Assembly: GCF_002211285.1 (NCBI RefSeq)
Contig: NZ_LOKX01000032.1
Coordinates: 124,001 to 188,000, forward strand
Length of the DNA stretch: 64,000 nucleotides
DNA from: Rhizobium sp. R635
GTDB taxonomy: Bacteria > Pseudomonadota > Alphaproteobacteria > Rhizobiales > Rhizobiaceae
Direction of reading: 5' to 3'
Both the position numbers and the translations under genes were made by a program. A model generated the notes under the pieces. It had not been told where the DNA came from, did not search any database, and saw only the letters and a program-made list of their open reading frames with translations. This document shows, piece after piece, positions 43,285 through 51,838 of this stretch; position 1 is the first letter of the stretch, and each line of letters opens with the position of its first letter.

Positions 43285-44627
43285 GCCGACATGTGATCAA
43301 GCACCTGCCGACCGATACCGGTGTCTCGGGATGGGAGGCGATGAGTGAGCGTGCCTTTCCCGTGACGGCGCTTGAACACGACATAACCGCCGACTGGCTG
43401 ATCATCGGCGGCGGATTTGCCGGCCTGTCGGCGGCACGCCGCCTCTCACAGTCGCGCCCTCAGGACAAGATCGTCATCCTGGAGGCGCGCGAACTCGCCA
43501 AGGGACCGGCCGGCAGGAATTCCGGCTTCATGATCGACGTGCCGCACAACCTGTCCTCGGGCGAGTATTCGGTATCCGACGAAGAGGCGACCAAGGAGGA
43601 GATCCGGCAGAACCGCATGGCGATCTCCTTCGCAGCGGATGTCGCGGCCGAATACGGCCTGTCCAGGGAAACATTCGATCCCTCGGGCAAGGTGAATGCG
43701 GCCGCTTCCGAGCGCGGGCTCGGGCTCAACGACAACTACAGGAAGTCGCTGGAGAAGATCGGCGAGGAACATCGCGTTCTCGACGCCGATCAGATGCGGG
43801 AGATGACGGGCTCGCGCTATTATCGCGGCGGGCTCTATACGCCGGGCGCGGTGATGATCCAGCCCGCCGACTATATTCGCGGCCTGGCGCGCGGCCTTTC
43901 CTCGAAGGTCGCCATCCACGAACACTCGTCGGTGCTGGAGCTTTCGCGCGAAGGCCGGAGCTGGAAGGCGAAGACCGCCCGCGGCTCCGTCTCCGCGCCG
44001 AAGGTCATTCTGGGCGTGAACGGCCATATTCAAAGCTTCGGCCATTTCCGCGGCCGGCTGATGCATATCTTCACCTATGCTTCGATGACGGCGGCTTTTT
44101 CCCAGAACGAATTTGCAGGCGATGTCACCGGCGTCGATCGCTGGGCGCTGCTGCCGGCCGATCCGATGGGCGCAACGGTGCGCAAGATCACCACCGACGG
44201 CCGTTCGAGGATCGTCGTCAGGACGCGGTTCACCTACGACCCGAGCCTCAAAGTGTCGGAAAAGCGCGTCGCCGGTATCGCCGCCGAACAGCGCCGGTCC
44301 TTTGACGCCCGGTTTCCCGGAATGGAGCGCCTGCCGATGGAATATAGCTGGGCGGGCGCGCTCTGCCTCAGCCGCAACCATGTGCCGGCCTTCGGCGAGG
44401 TCGAAGAAGGGCTGTTCTCCGCCTGCTGCGAAAACGGTCTCGGCACCGTCAAGAGCACGCTTGCGGGAATGATGGCGGCCGACCTGGCATCGGGCGCCGG
44501 CAGCCCCGAGCTCGACAAATTCAAGAACCAGCCGGAACCGACCAGACTGCCGCCAGAGCCCATCGCGTGGCTCGGCGTCAACTCGGTCATCCGCTTTCAG
44601 GAATTGCGTGCAGGCCGCGAGGGATGA
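43281..44627 (+). CDS. FAD-dependent amine/D-amino-acid oxidase-type enzyme (DAO family, PuuB-like)
   Basis: The start overlaps the aldehyde dehydrogenase stop. The 448-residue protein binds FAD through LIIGGGFAGLSAARRLS (near residue 38) and has AKGPAGRNSGFMID, a PuuB-type landmark after the first strand set. The C-terminal closing motif is ACCENGLGTVKSTLAG. It would oxidise a secondary or primary amine; in the hydroxyproline scheme it would act on cis-4-hydroxy-D-proline made by the epimerase. PuuB-like activity on an N-substituted amine is the main alternative. Confidence 0.7.
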   Translation: MSRHVIKHLPTDTGVSGWEAMSERAFPVTALEHDITADWLIIGGGFAGLSAARRLSQSRPQDKIVILEARELAKGPAGRNSGFMIDVPHNLSSGEYSVSDEEATKEEIRQNRMAISFAADVAAEYGLSRETFDPSGKVNAAASERGLGLNDNYRKSLEKIGEEHRVLDADQMREMTGSRYYRGGLYTPGAVMIQPADYIRGLARGLSSKVAIHEHSSVLELSREGRSWKAKTARGSVSAPKVILGVNGHIQSFGHFRGRLMHIFTYASMTAAFSQNEFAGDVTGVDRWALLPADPMGATVRKITTDGRSRIVVRTRFTYDPSLKVSEKRVAGIAAEQRRSFDARFPGMERLPMEYSWAGALCLSRNHVPAFGEVEEGLFSACCENGLGTVKSTLAGMMAADLASGAGSPELDKFKNQPEPTRLPPEPIAWLGVNSVIRFQELRAGREG

Positions 44628-44699
44628 TTCCTCGGGTCACGCAATATGAAGCTGCCCGTCAGCAGACTTCAAAGGGAACGTAAAACAGGAGTAACAACA

Positions 44700-45551
44700 A
44701 TGAAAAATTTGTGGAAGGCGCTTTGCGCCGCTGCGATGGTGGGGATCAGCATCCTTCCCGCTCGCGCGGAAGAAAAGACGATCAATCTGGGCACGATGGC
44801 GTGGGAAGACCTGACGCCCATCACCGGCATCACCAAGAAGGTTCTCGAAGACGCCGGCTACACGGTGAAGGTGACCGAGTTCTCCGAATGGGGCATCGCC
44901 TATGCCGCTCTCGCCAAGGGCGATATCCAGGCTCTCACCTCGCAGACCGACTACGTGGCCTCGGACTATTGGGACAAGAACAAGAACCGTCTCGAAAAGA
45001 TTTCGCCGGTGTCGCATGGCCTCTACCAGGGCGTTGCCGTTCCGAAATATGTCCCGATCGACTCGCTGGAACAGCTCAATGAAAACGCCGACAAGTTCGG
45101 CGGCAAGATCATCGGCATCGAGCCGGGCGCCGGCCTGATGCGCGATACGGCGAATGCGGTCAAGGATTACGGCCTGAAGCTCCAGCTCGTCGAAGGCAGC
45201 ACGGCCGCGATGACGGCGGCGCTGAAATCCGCCTACGACCGCCAGGAATGGATCGCGGTCACGATCTGGGAGCCGTCGTGGATGGTCCAGAAGTACGAGG
45301 TCAAGTACCTCAAGGACCCGAAGGGCGTATTCCCGCCGCCGCAGACCTATTACTGGATCGGCCACAAGGGCTTCTCCGAAGAATATCCGCATGCCCGCGA
45401 AGTCATGGCCAGCGTCTACGTGCCGATCGCCGACATCACCACCATCAACGGTGCGGTCAAGGACGGCAAGACCATGGACCAGGCCGTGCAGGATTGGATC
45501 GGCGCCCATGCCGACCTGATCAAGCGCTGGGAAAACATCAAGAAGAACTAA
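44700..45551 (+). CDS. Periplasmic betaine-binding protein of the second betaine ABC transporter
   Basis: ATG 44700 has AGGAG eight bases upstream; an in-frame ATG at 44646 lacks this and would spoil the signal peptide. The signal peptide covers residues 1-21 (ILPARAEE). The mature OpuAC-type protein contains LGTMAWEDLTPITGITKKV (part), DYVASDYWDKN and VTIWEPSWMVQKYEVKYL (part), with several Trp and Tyr residues of the kind used to hold quaternary ammonium groups. It serves the ATPase and two permeases that follow. Confidence 0.88.
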   Translation: MKNLWKALCAAAMVGISILPARAEEKTINLGTMAWEDLTPITGITKKVLEDAGYTVKVTEFSEWGIAYAALAKGDIQALTSQTDYVASDYWDKNKNRLEKISPVSHGLYQGVAVPKYVPIDSLEQLNENADKFGGKIIGIEPGAGLMRDTANAVKDYGLKLQLVEGSTAAMTAALKSAYDRQEWIAVTIWEPSWMVQKYEVKYLKDPKGVFPPPQTYYWIGHKGFSEEYPHAREVMASVYVPIADITTINGAVKDGKTMDQAVQDWIGAHADLIKRWENIKKN

Positions 45552-45559
45552 GACGCCTC

Positions 45560-45587
45560 GTGGCCGTCCGCTCCACCGGGCGGCCAC
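45560..45587 (+). terminator. Intercistronic hairpin after the second betaine-binding gene
   Basis: GTGGCCGTCCG (45560-45570) pairs with CGGGCGGCCAC (45577-45587) with one wobble and a six-base loop, nine bases after the binding-protein stop. No T-run follows. Like the hairpin at 27569-27590, it probably favours extra binding-protein message over the downstream genes. Confidence 0.5.
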
Positions 45588-45638
45588 CCTGAAGCCCAAT
45601 GAAAGAAGCCGGCGCCAATTGGCTCAAAGGGGATCGCC

Positions 45639-46730
45639 ATGAAAACCGTAAACACCGATTTCAATGATGTCCTGATCGACTGTCAGTCCCTGTGGAAAGT
45701 CTTCGGCGCCAAGTCCGCCGCTGCGATGAAATCGATCAGGGAACGCGGCCTCGGCAAGAAGGAAGTCCTGCAGGAATTCAACTGCGTCGTCGGTGTATCC
45801 GAGGCGAGCCTCCAGGTCCGCCGCGGCGAAATCTTCTGCATCATGGGCCTGTCGGGAAGCGGAAAATCGACGCTCATCCGCCTTCTCAACAAGCTGATCA
45901 CGCCGAGCTCCGGCAAGGTCCTCGTCAAGGGACGGGACATCGCCAGCCTGTCGCCGGCCGATCTCAGGCAGATGCGGGCCAAGAACATCGGCATGGTGTT
46001 TCAAAGCGTCGCCCTCCTGCCGCATCGCACGGTATTGGAAAATGCGGCCTTCGGACTGGAAGTCCAGGGGATCGCGAAACCGCAGCGAAACAAGACTGCC
46101 GCCGCAGCACTCGAGAAGGTCGGCCTCGCCGATTGGGTGAGCCGGTATCCGGGCGAGCTTTCCGGCGGCATGCAGCAGCGCGTCGGGCTTGCGCGCGCGC
46201 TGGCTTCCGATCCCGAGATCATCCTGATGGACGAGCCGTTCAGCGCCCTCGACCCGCTGATCCGCCGCCAGCTGCAGGATGAATTCCGCCAGTTGACCAA
46301 AGCCCTCGGCAAATCGGCCGTCTTCATCACGCATGACCTCGACGAGGCGATCCGCATCGGCGACCGCATCGCCATCATGAAGGACGGCGTCATCATCCAG
46401 ACCGGCACGGCCGAGGAAATCATCCTCAATCCGGCCGACGCCTATGTGGCCGAATTCGTCGCGGGCATTTCCCGCCTTCACCTGATCAAGGCGCATTCCG
46501 TCATGCGCAGCGTTTCCGAGTTCCAGCAGGGCGCGCCGAATTCCGATATCGCGTCGCTGGCGCGCACGACGCCGGACGCCGACATCGACGAGCTCATCAC
46601 CTTGACGATGCAGTCGGAGCGCGACGCCATCGCCGTCGTCGACAACGATCAGGTCGTCGGCGTCGTCACGCCGCGCAGCCTGCTGATGGGCGTCAAGGGA
46701 ACCTCCGCCCACGATCTGACGGCGGCGTGA
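45639..46730 (+). CDS. Betaine ABC transporter ATP-binding protein (ProV type)
   Basis: The 363 residues have LWKVFGAKSAAAM at the N-terminus, Walker A GLSGSGKST, signature LSGGMQQRVGLARAL, Walker B IILMDEPFSALDP, H-loop FITHDLDEAI, and a C-terminal CBS-like tail (IAVVDNDQVVGVVTPRSLL). This is the ProV/OpuAA layout. It powers the second betaine transporter. Permeases follow at once. Confidence 0.9.
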   Translation: MKTVNTDFNDVLIDCQSLWKVFGAKSAAAMKSIRERGLGKKEVLQEFNCVVGVSEASLQVRRGEIFCIMGLSGSGKSTLIRLLNKLITPSSGKVLVKGRDIASLSPADLRQMRAKNIGMVFQSVALLPHRTVLENAAFGLEVQGIAKPQRNKTAAAALEKVGLADWVSRYPGELSGGMQQRVGLARALASDPEIILMDEPFSALDPLIRRQLQDEFRQLTKALGKSAVFITHDLDEAIRIGDRIAIMKDGVIIQTGTAEEIILNPADAYVAEFVAGISRLHLIKAHSVMRSVSEFQQGAPNSDIASLARTTPDADIDELITLTMQSERDAIAVVDNDQVVGVVTPRSLLMGVKGTSAHDLTAA

Positions 46731-46750
46731 TCCCAACTGGAGGTATTGAG

Positions 46751-47599
46751 ATGGATACTTCAGCCTTCACCGATCTTTTCGACGAATGGACGGACTCGGC
46801 GCTCGAATGGGTGAGCGACAATGGCGAGTTCCTGTTCGACTATATCAGGCAGGTGCTCGAAGGGCTCTATGACGGGATCCTGTGGCTCCTGCAGCTTCCA
46901 CCCTTTTACGTGATCGCCCTCATCGTGGCGCTCATCGGCTGGCGGCTGGTCAATGTCTGGTTCGGCGCTCTCGCCGGCGTCGCATTGGCGCTCTGCTTTT
47001 CCATGGGTCTCTGGCCGGAAACGATGAGCACGCTGGGTCTGGTGCTGACCGCGACCTCGCTCGCTTTGGCGATCGGCATCCCGATCGGCATTGCCGCTGG
47101 TTTCTTTACCGGCCTCGACCGCTTCATGGAACCGGGCCTCGACCTGATCCAGACGCTGCCTCCTTATATCTACCTGCTGCCGGCGATCGCCGTGCTCGGC
47201 TACGGCCCTGCCACCGCGATGATCGCGACGGTGATCGTCGCCGTGCCTCCGGCCATCCGCCTGACTTCTCTCGGCATCCGGATGACGCCCAAGGAGTTCA
47301 TCGAACTCGGAGAGGCGCTCGGAATGACGCCGGCGAAGATGTTCTTCAAGATCCGCCTTCCCTTTGCGCTGCCGAGCATCATGGCAGGCATCAACCAGAG
47401 CCTGATGATGGCCTTCGGCATGGTGGTCATCGCCGGCATCGTCGGCTCCGGCGGGCTCGGAGAGACGATCTATGGCGCGATCAGAACGCTCGATATCGCG
47501 ACCTCGATCAATGGCGCGATCGCCATCGTGGTATTGACCATGGTGATTGACCGGATAACCCAGAGCGCTGCCCGCCTGGGAACAGGGAGGAAGTCATGA
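46751..47599 (+). CDS. Betaine ABC transporter permease, first of two
   Basis: ATG 46751 has GGAGG about ten bases upstream; a frame to 46727 is inside the ATPase gene. The 282-residue product has an N-terminal soluble or amphipathic part (residues 1-40), about six membrane segments, and the permease EAA loop GEALGMTPAKMFFKIRLPFALP. It resembles ProW. With the next gene it forms a two-permease heterodimer, which is less common than the single ProW permease of osmoprotectant systems. Confidence 0.88.
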   Translation: MDTSAFTDLFDEWTDSALEWVSDNGEFLFDYIRQVLEGLYDGILWLLQLPPFYVIALIVALIGWRLVNVWFGALAGVALALCFSMGLWPETMSTLGLVLTATSLALAIGIPIGIAAGFFTGLDRFMEPGLDLIQTLPPYIYLLPAIAVLGYGPATAMIATVIVAVPPAIRLTSLGIRMTPKEFIELGEALGMTPAKMFFKIRLPFALPSIMAGINQSLMMAFGMVVIAGIVGSGGLGETIYGAIRTLDIATSINGAIAIVVLTMVIDRITQSAARLGTGRKS

Positions 47600-48447
47600 A
47601 TCCTGCGAACCTGCAGTTTTCGCCCGGCGCTTTCCTCGCGCCTGCGGTCGATTGGCTCAACACCAACCTTCACCCGCTCTTTGCTGCCATCAGTGCGGTG
47701 GTCGAAGCGGTCCTTTCGGCAATCGAGGCGGCGCTTCTCTTCGTGCCCCCCTTTGCGCTGATCGCGATCGTCGTCGTCCTGGCGTTCTTCGCCGTCAGCC
47801 TGCGCGCCGCCATCCTTGCCGGCCTTTGCCTCGGCTTCTGCCTTCTCGTCGGGCTGTGGACGGCATCGATGCAGACGCTCGCGCTGGTCACCGTCGCCGT
47901 CATGATTTCCGTGCTGATCGCCTTCCCGATCGGCGTGCTCTGCTCGCGCTACAAGACGCTGGAGGCCGTGGTTCGCCCGATCCTCGACGTGATGCAGACC
48001 GTGCCGCCATGGGTCTACCTCATTCCGGCGGTGATGATCTTCAGCCTCGGGCGCGTGCCGGCCATCATCGCCACCATCGTCTACGGCATTCCGCCGATGC
48101 TGCGCCTGACGACACTCGCCTTCAACCAGGTGCCGAAGGTGTTCATCGAGCTCGGCAGCGCCATCGGCGCGCCGCCGCGCTCGATCCTCTGGAAGATCGA
48201 GATCCCGCTCGCCAAGCAGACGCTGCTCGTCGGGCTCAACCAGTGCATCCTTCTGTCGCTGGCGATGGTCGTGCTCGCCGGCCTCGTCGGCGCCGGCGGT
48301 CTCGGCGCGGAAGTGACGCGCGGCCTGACGCGCATGGAGATGGGGCTTGGCCTGCGGGCGGGCCTTGCGATCGTCGCGGTCGCCCTGCTGCTCGACCGGC
48401 TGTCGCGCGGCCTGCTCGACCGCGGCAGTCTGCCGAAGGCGAGATGA
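47596..48447 (+). CDS. Betaine ABC transporter permease, second of two
   Basis: The start overlaps the previous stop (ATGA). The 283 residues contain about six membrane segments and the EAA loop LGSAIGAPPRSILWKIEIPLAKQ (part). It is a clear paralogue of the permease before it. The two permeases, one binding protein and one ATPase form a complete importer. The proline racemase-like gene follows 15 bases later, which points to a proline-type betaine as ligand. Confidence 0.88.
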   Translation: MNPANLQFSPGAFLAPAVDWLNTNLHPLFAAISAVVEAVLSAIEAALLFVPPFALIAIVVVLAFFAVSLRAAILAGLCLGFCLLVGLWTASMQTLALVTVAVMISVLIAFPIGVLCSRYKTLEAVVRPILDVMQTVPPWVYLIPAVMIFSLGRVPAIIATIVYGIPPMLRLTTLAFNQVPKVFIELGSAIGAPPRSILWKIEIPLAKQTLLVGLNQCILLSLAMVVLAGLVGAGGLGAEVTRGLTRMEMGLGLRAGLAIVAVALLLDRLSRGLLDRGSLPKAR

Positions 48448-48462
48448 GCAAGGATTGACGGG

Positions 48463-49461
48463 ATGAGAAACAGCTTCTTCTGCATCGACGCCCATACCTG
48501 CGGCAACCCGGTCCGCCTCGTTGCCGGCGGCGGTCCACTGCTGCCGCACTTGCCCATGGGCGAACGACGGGAGATCTTCGTCCGCGACCATGACTGGGTG
48601 CGCAAGGCGCTGATGTTCGAGCCGCGCGGGCACGACATCATGTCGGGATCGATCATCTATCCGGCCTATCGCCAGGATTGCGATTTCGCCGTTCTTTTCA
48701 TCGAGGTGAGCGGCTGCCTGCCGATGTGCGGCGCCGGCACCATCGGCACCGTGACCGCCGCGATCGAAGAAGGATTGGTCAAGCCGCGTGAGCCCGGAAG
48801 GGTCGCCATCGAAACGCCGGCGGGCAGGGTCGACGTCACCTATGAGGTGAAGGATGGATATGTCGATTCCGTTCGTCTCCACAATGTCGCGAGCTATCTC
48901 CATGAGGCCGATGTCGCGGTGGATGTGCCAGGAATGGGCCGCCTGCGCGTCGATATTTCCTATGGCGGCAATTATTATGCGGTCGTCGAGCCGCAGGAGA
49001 ACTGGAGCGGGCTTGACGGCATGAGCGCATCCGACATCGTCGGCTGCAGCCAGAAGCTCCGGGCAGCACTTGCCGATGTCTGCAATCCCGTTCATCCCGA
49101 CGATGCCAGGATATCGGGCGTGCACCACGCGATCTGGTGCGACCGCCCGGTGAACGATGTTTCGGACGGGCGCTGTGCGGTCTTCTACGGCGAGAAGGCC
49201 ATCGATCGCTCGCCGGGCGGCACCGGCACTTCGGCGCGCATGGCGCAGCTCCATGGGAAGGGACGGCTTACCGTCGGGTCGCGCTATCGTCATGAAAGCC
49301 TGATCGGAACCATCTTCGAGGGCCGGGTGGAAGCCGAGGCAAAGATCGGGCCTTATCGCGGCATTCTCCCGAGCATCGGAGGCTGGGCGCGGGTCATCGG
49401 GCATAACACCATTTTTGTTGACGATCGTGATCCGCTAGCGCACGGTTTCCAGATTAGATGA
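48463..49461 (+). CDS. Proline racemase/4-hydroxyproline 2-epimerase-family protein with unusual second catalytic site
   Basis: The 332-residue protein is of proline racemase superfamily length and layout: DAHTCGNPVRLV near residue 9, EPRGHDIMSG near 53, the first catalytic Cys in MCGAGTIG (C89), and DRSPGGTGTSARMAQL near 248. In classical epimerases and racemases the residue after DRSP is the second catalytic Cys, and in the 3-hydroxyproline dehydratases it is Thr; here it is Gly (G252, codon GGC). Activity is therefore uncertain: epimerisation by a one-base mechanism, a dehydratase-like reaction, or action on a betaine form. Neighbouring genes fit hydroxyproline or hydroxyproline-betaine breakdown. 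Confidence 0.75.
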   Translation: MRNSFFCIDAHTCGNPVRLVAGGGPLLPHLPMGERREIFVRDHDWVRKALMFEPRGHDIMSGSIIYPAYRQDCDFAVLFIEVSGCLPMCGAGTIGTVTAAIEEGLVKPREPGRVAIETPAGRVDVTYEVKDGYVDSVRLHNVASYLHEADVAVDVPGMGRLRVDISYGGNYYAVVEPQENWSGLDGMSASDIVGCSQKLRAALADVCNPVHPDDARISGVHHAIWCDRPVNDVSDGRCAVFYGEKAIDRSPGGTGTSARMAQLHGKGRLTVGSRYRHESLIGTIFEGRVEAEAKIGPYRGILPSIGGWARVIGHNTIFVDDRDPLAHGFQIR

Positions 49462-50504
49462 GCGCATTCAGGGACGGTGATGAGATGACTATGCGACCCG
49501 GGCAGCATCGGCAGGCAGACGGAGCCGCGAAACCCGCCGCCCGGCTCAAGGTTGGGTTCGTTCTGTCGCGGTCGTTCACGCTGTCCGCCTTTGCGCTGTT
49601 CGTGGATACGCTGCGGCTTGCCAGCGATGAGCAGGACCGTTCCGGAAGGGTGCTTGCCGACTGGCAGGTGATCGGCAGCACGCGTCATCTGATCACCTCG
49701 AGCTGCGGCGTCCAGGTTGCGCCGACGTCCGATTTCGTCGATCCCGCGCGGTTCGACTACATCGCCGTCGTCGGCGGCCTTCTCAGCGTGGAAAACCCCG
49801 TCGACCAGCAGACCATCACCTTCCTCAAGCAGGCGGATGCCAAGAAGGTGCCGCTGATCGGCGTGTGCACCGGTTCGTTCATCCTTGCCGCGGCGGGGCT
49901 GATGAAGCGGCACGAGTCCTGCGTGAGCTGGCTGCATTACAGGGAGTTCCGCGAGCGGTTCCCAGAACTCAGCGTTCGCTCCGACCGGCTCTTCAATCTC
50001 GATCGCCAGCGCGGGTCCTGCGCCGGCGGCAGCAGTGCTGCCGACATGGCGGCGTTGCTGGTCCGGAAATACATCAGCCGTGATGCCGAACGAAACGCGC
50101 TTGAAGTGCTGCAGATCGAGAAGGCCCGTGCTCCGGCCGACATTCAGCCCCGGCGTCCGCTCTACGACGATTACGACGATGCCCGCGTCAAGGCGGCGAT
50201 GATCACCATGGAGCAGTTCGTCGACGGCAGCATGCCGATCGAGAAGCTCGCCGCCATGGTCGGGCTTTCCCGGCGGCAGCTGGAGAGAATCTTCATCGAG
50301 AAGACGGGAATGTCTCCCGCCAAGGCCTATAACCGTGTCCGCATGGAGCGGGCAAAATCGATCCTTGCCCAGTCGAAGGCGCCGCTGATCGAGATCGCGC
50401 TGGATGTCGGCTTCGAAAACGCCTCGCAATTCACGAGGACGTTCAAGCGCACATTCGGGCAGACGCCCTCCCAGCACCGCGCGGCCGCTGCGAGAGCGCA
50501 CTGA
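49458..50504 (+). CDS. GlxA-type AraC regulator with DJ-1/PfpI-like domain (GbdR-like)
   Basis: ATG 49458 overlaps the preceding stop; an internal ATG at 49485 is also possible. Residues about 30-190 form the class I glutamine-amidotransferase-like (DJ-1/PfpI) domain (KVGFVLSRSFTLSAFALFVDTL in part, then VCTGSFILAAAGLM and SWLHYREFRERFP). The C-terminus has the AraC double helix-turn-helix (IEKLAAMVGLSRRQLERIFIEKTG in part). GbdR, which controls glycine betaine and dimethylglycine catabolism in Pseudomonas, has this architecture. Its position between hydroxyproline-type genes and the convergent M24/Rieske operon fits control of betaine use. Naming it GbdR would be too strong. Confidence 0.75.
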   Translation: MSAFRDGDEMTMRPGQHRQADGAAKPAARLKVGFVLSRSFTLSAFALFVDTLRLASDEQDRSGRVLADWQVIGSTRHLITSSCGVQVAPTSDFVDPARFDYIAVVGGLLSVENPVDQQTITFLKQADAKKVPLIGVCTGSFILAAAGLMKRHESCVSWLHYREFRERFPELSVRSDRLFNLDRQRGSCAGGSSAADMAALLVRKYISRDAERNALEVLQIEKARAPADIQPRRPLYDDYDDARVKAAMITMEQFVDGSMPIEKLAAMVGLSRRQLERIFIEKTGMSPAKAYNRVRMERAKSILAQSKAPLIEIALDVGFENASQFTRTFKRTFGQTPSQHRAAAARAH

Positions 50505-50516
50505 ACGCAGAGAGTT

Positions 50517-51797
50517 TCAGATCTCTTCCCAGGGAAAGCTGTCCAGCCGTTCCGCGCCCTTGGCCGTGATCAGGGCCTGGGTCTCCAGCTTGATGCTTTC
50601 GGAGCCGGCCTCGGCGATCAGGCTTTCGACATTGAGCACCATGCCTTCCTCGATGATGCCGCTGAAATCGGGATCGAAATCCGGATGCAGCAGGACGCCG
50701 GGCCACTCATCCGCCATGCCGGTTCCGTGCAGGGCGAGGGTGTATCGATAGGGCTGGTATTTCTCCGGAATCTGCCATGAGTGTTCGTTGAATTCGCCGA
50801 ATGTCATGCCAGGCCTGATGATGGAAAGATTGTACTCGATCTGATCCCTGGCTGCGGCGTAAAGCTCCTTCTGCTTGGCGTTCATGGCGACATGGCCCGC
50901 CGTCCATGAGCGCGAGAGATCCGCGCAATAGCCGTAGGGACCGATCATGTCGGTATCGAAGGAAATCATCTCGCCGCGCTTGATGACGTAGTCCGAACAT
51001 TCCTGATACCAGGGATTGGTTCTCGGACCCGCGGTCAGAAGCTTGGTTTCGAGCCACTCGCCGCCGCTGCGCGCATTTTCGAAGTGCAACTCGGCCCAGA
51101 TCTCGCGTTCGGTGCGGCCGGGCTCGGAAACTTCGTACATCCGCGCCATGCCGGCTTCGCAGACGCGGATCGTCCATCGCATCAGTTCGATCTCCTCGGC
51201 GCTTTTGATCGACCGCGCCCGCTCGGCCAGTTCCTGGCCGTCGAGCAGCGTAAATCCGCGTTCCCGGAGTTCGAATGCGCCTGACGGTTCGAGCCTGTCC
51301 ACCGCCAGGCGCCTGTTGCCGCCGCTGGTCTTCATGAGATGCGTGACCTCGTCCGCCCAGGCTTTCAGCCGAGGCTCCATCAGGTTCCCGGCGGTGAAGA
51401 ATATCCACGACTTCGCCGTCCGGATCTCGTCGATGCCGGGCAGTCCGTCATTGACGTGCTCGGCGCCTTCGAATTCGAAGAGGATCGCCGGACCGTCGGC
51501 GAGGATCAGGGCGTAGCGCGACGGATTGTGCATCGTCCAGATGCTCATGTTCGAGGAATCGAAAGCGTATCGGATGTTGACGGGATCGTAGAGCAGCAGG
51601 GCGCCGCAATCCCATTCGCGCATCTTCAGGCGCAACCGTTCCAGACGGTAGCGGCGCGCCCTGTCGAGCGTTTCGGCCGGCACGGGACTCATGAGGGGCC
51701 GGTCGGCTCCCTCGGGGTTGAGATAAGCCTGCTTTCTCTCGTCCTTGAAGATGGTCGAGCCGGATGGCTCGGTGGAACAGCTTTCGTCTCGCAGCAT
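50517..51797 (-). CDS. M24-fold DddP-like protein (DMSP lyase family look-alike)
   Basis: ATG 51797 has GGAAGGA upstream; the longer frame is shadow. The 426 residues follow DddP closely: DPVNIRYAFDSSNMSIWTMHNP against DPLNIRYATDSTNMQLWNAHNP, as I recall the Roseovarius/Ruegeria enzyme, and GGEWLETKLLTAGPRTNPWYQEC. Candidate metal ligands D281, D283, D293, H357, E391 and E405, and D363 at the catalytic-Asp position six residues after the His, are all present with nearly the same spacing. DddP cleaves DMSP; related M24 proteins include creatinase and aminopeptidase P. The gene lies downstream of a betaine demethylase pair, so the substrate may be an onium compound other than DMSP. Confidence 0.7.
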   Translation of the reverse strand: MLRDESCSTEPSGSTIFKDERKQAYLNPEGADRPLMSPVPAETLDRARRYRLERLRLKMREWDCGALLLYDPVNIRYAFDSSNMSIWTMHNPSRYALILADGPAILFEFEGAEHVNDGLPGIDEIRTAKSWIFFTAGNLMEPRLKAWADEVTHLMKTSGGNRRLAVDRLEPSGAFELRERGFTLLDGQELAERARSIKSAEEIELMRWTIRVCEAGMARMYEVSEPGRTEREIWAELHFENARSGGEWLETKLLTAGPRTNPWYQECSDYVIKRGEMISFDTDMIGPYGYCADLSRSWTAGHVAMNAKQKELYAAARDQIEYNLSIIRPGMTFGEFNEHSWQIPEKYQPYRYTLALHGTGMADEWPGVLLHPDFDPDFSGIIEEGMVLNVESLIAEAGSESIKLETQALITAKGAERLDSFPWEEI

Positions 51798-51838
51798 CCG
51801 AGGCAATCCTTCCGGTTCGTGAGGTGGGTGGGCGGTGC

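Noticed and set aside
47470..49404. 644-residue minus-strand frame over the permease and epimerase-like genes
   Set aside because: Asp/Arg/His-rich shadow of permease codons; the opposite strand holds coupled, well-recognised genes.
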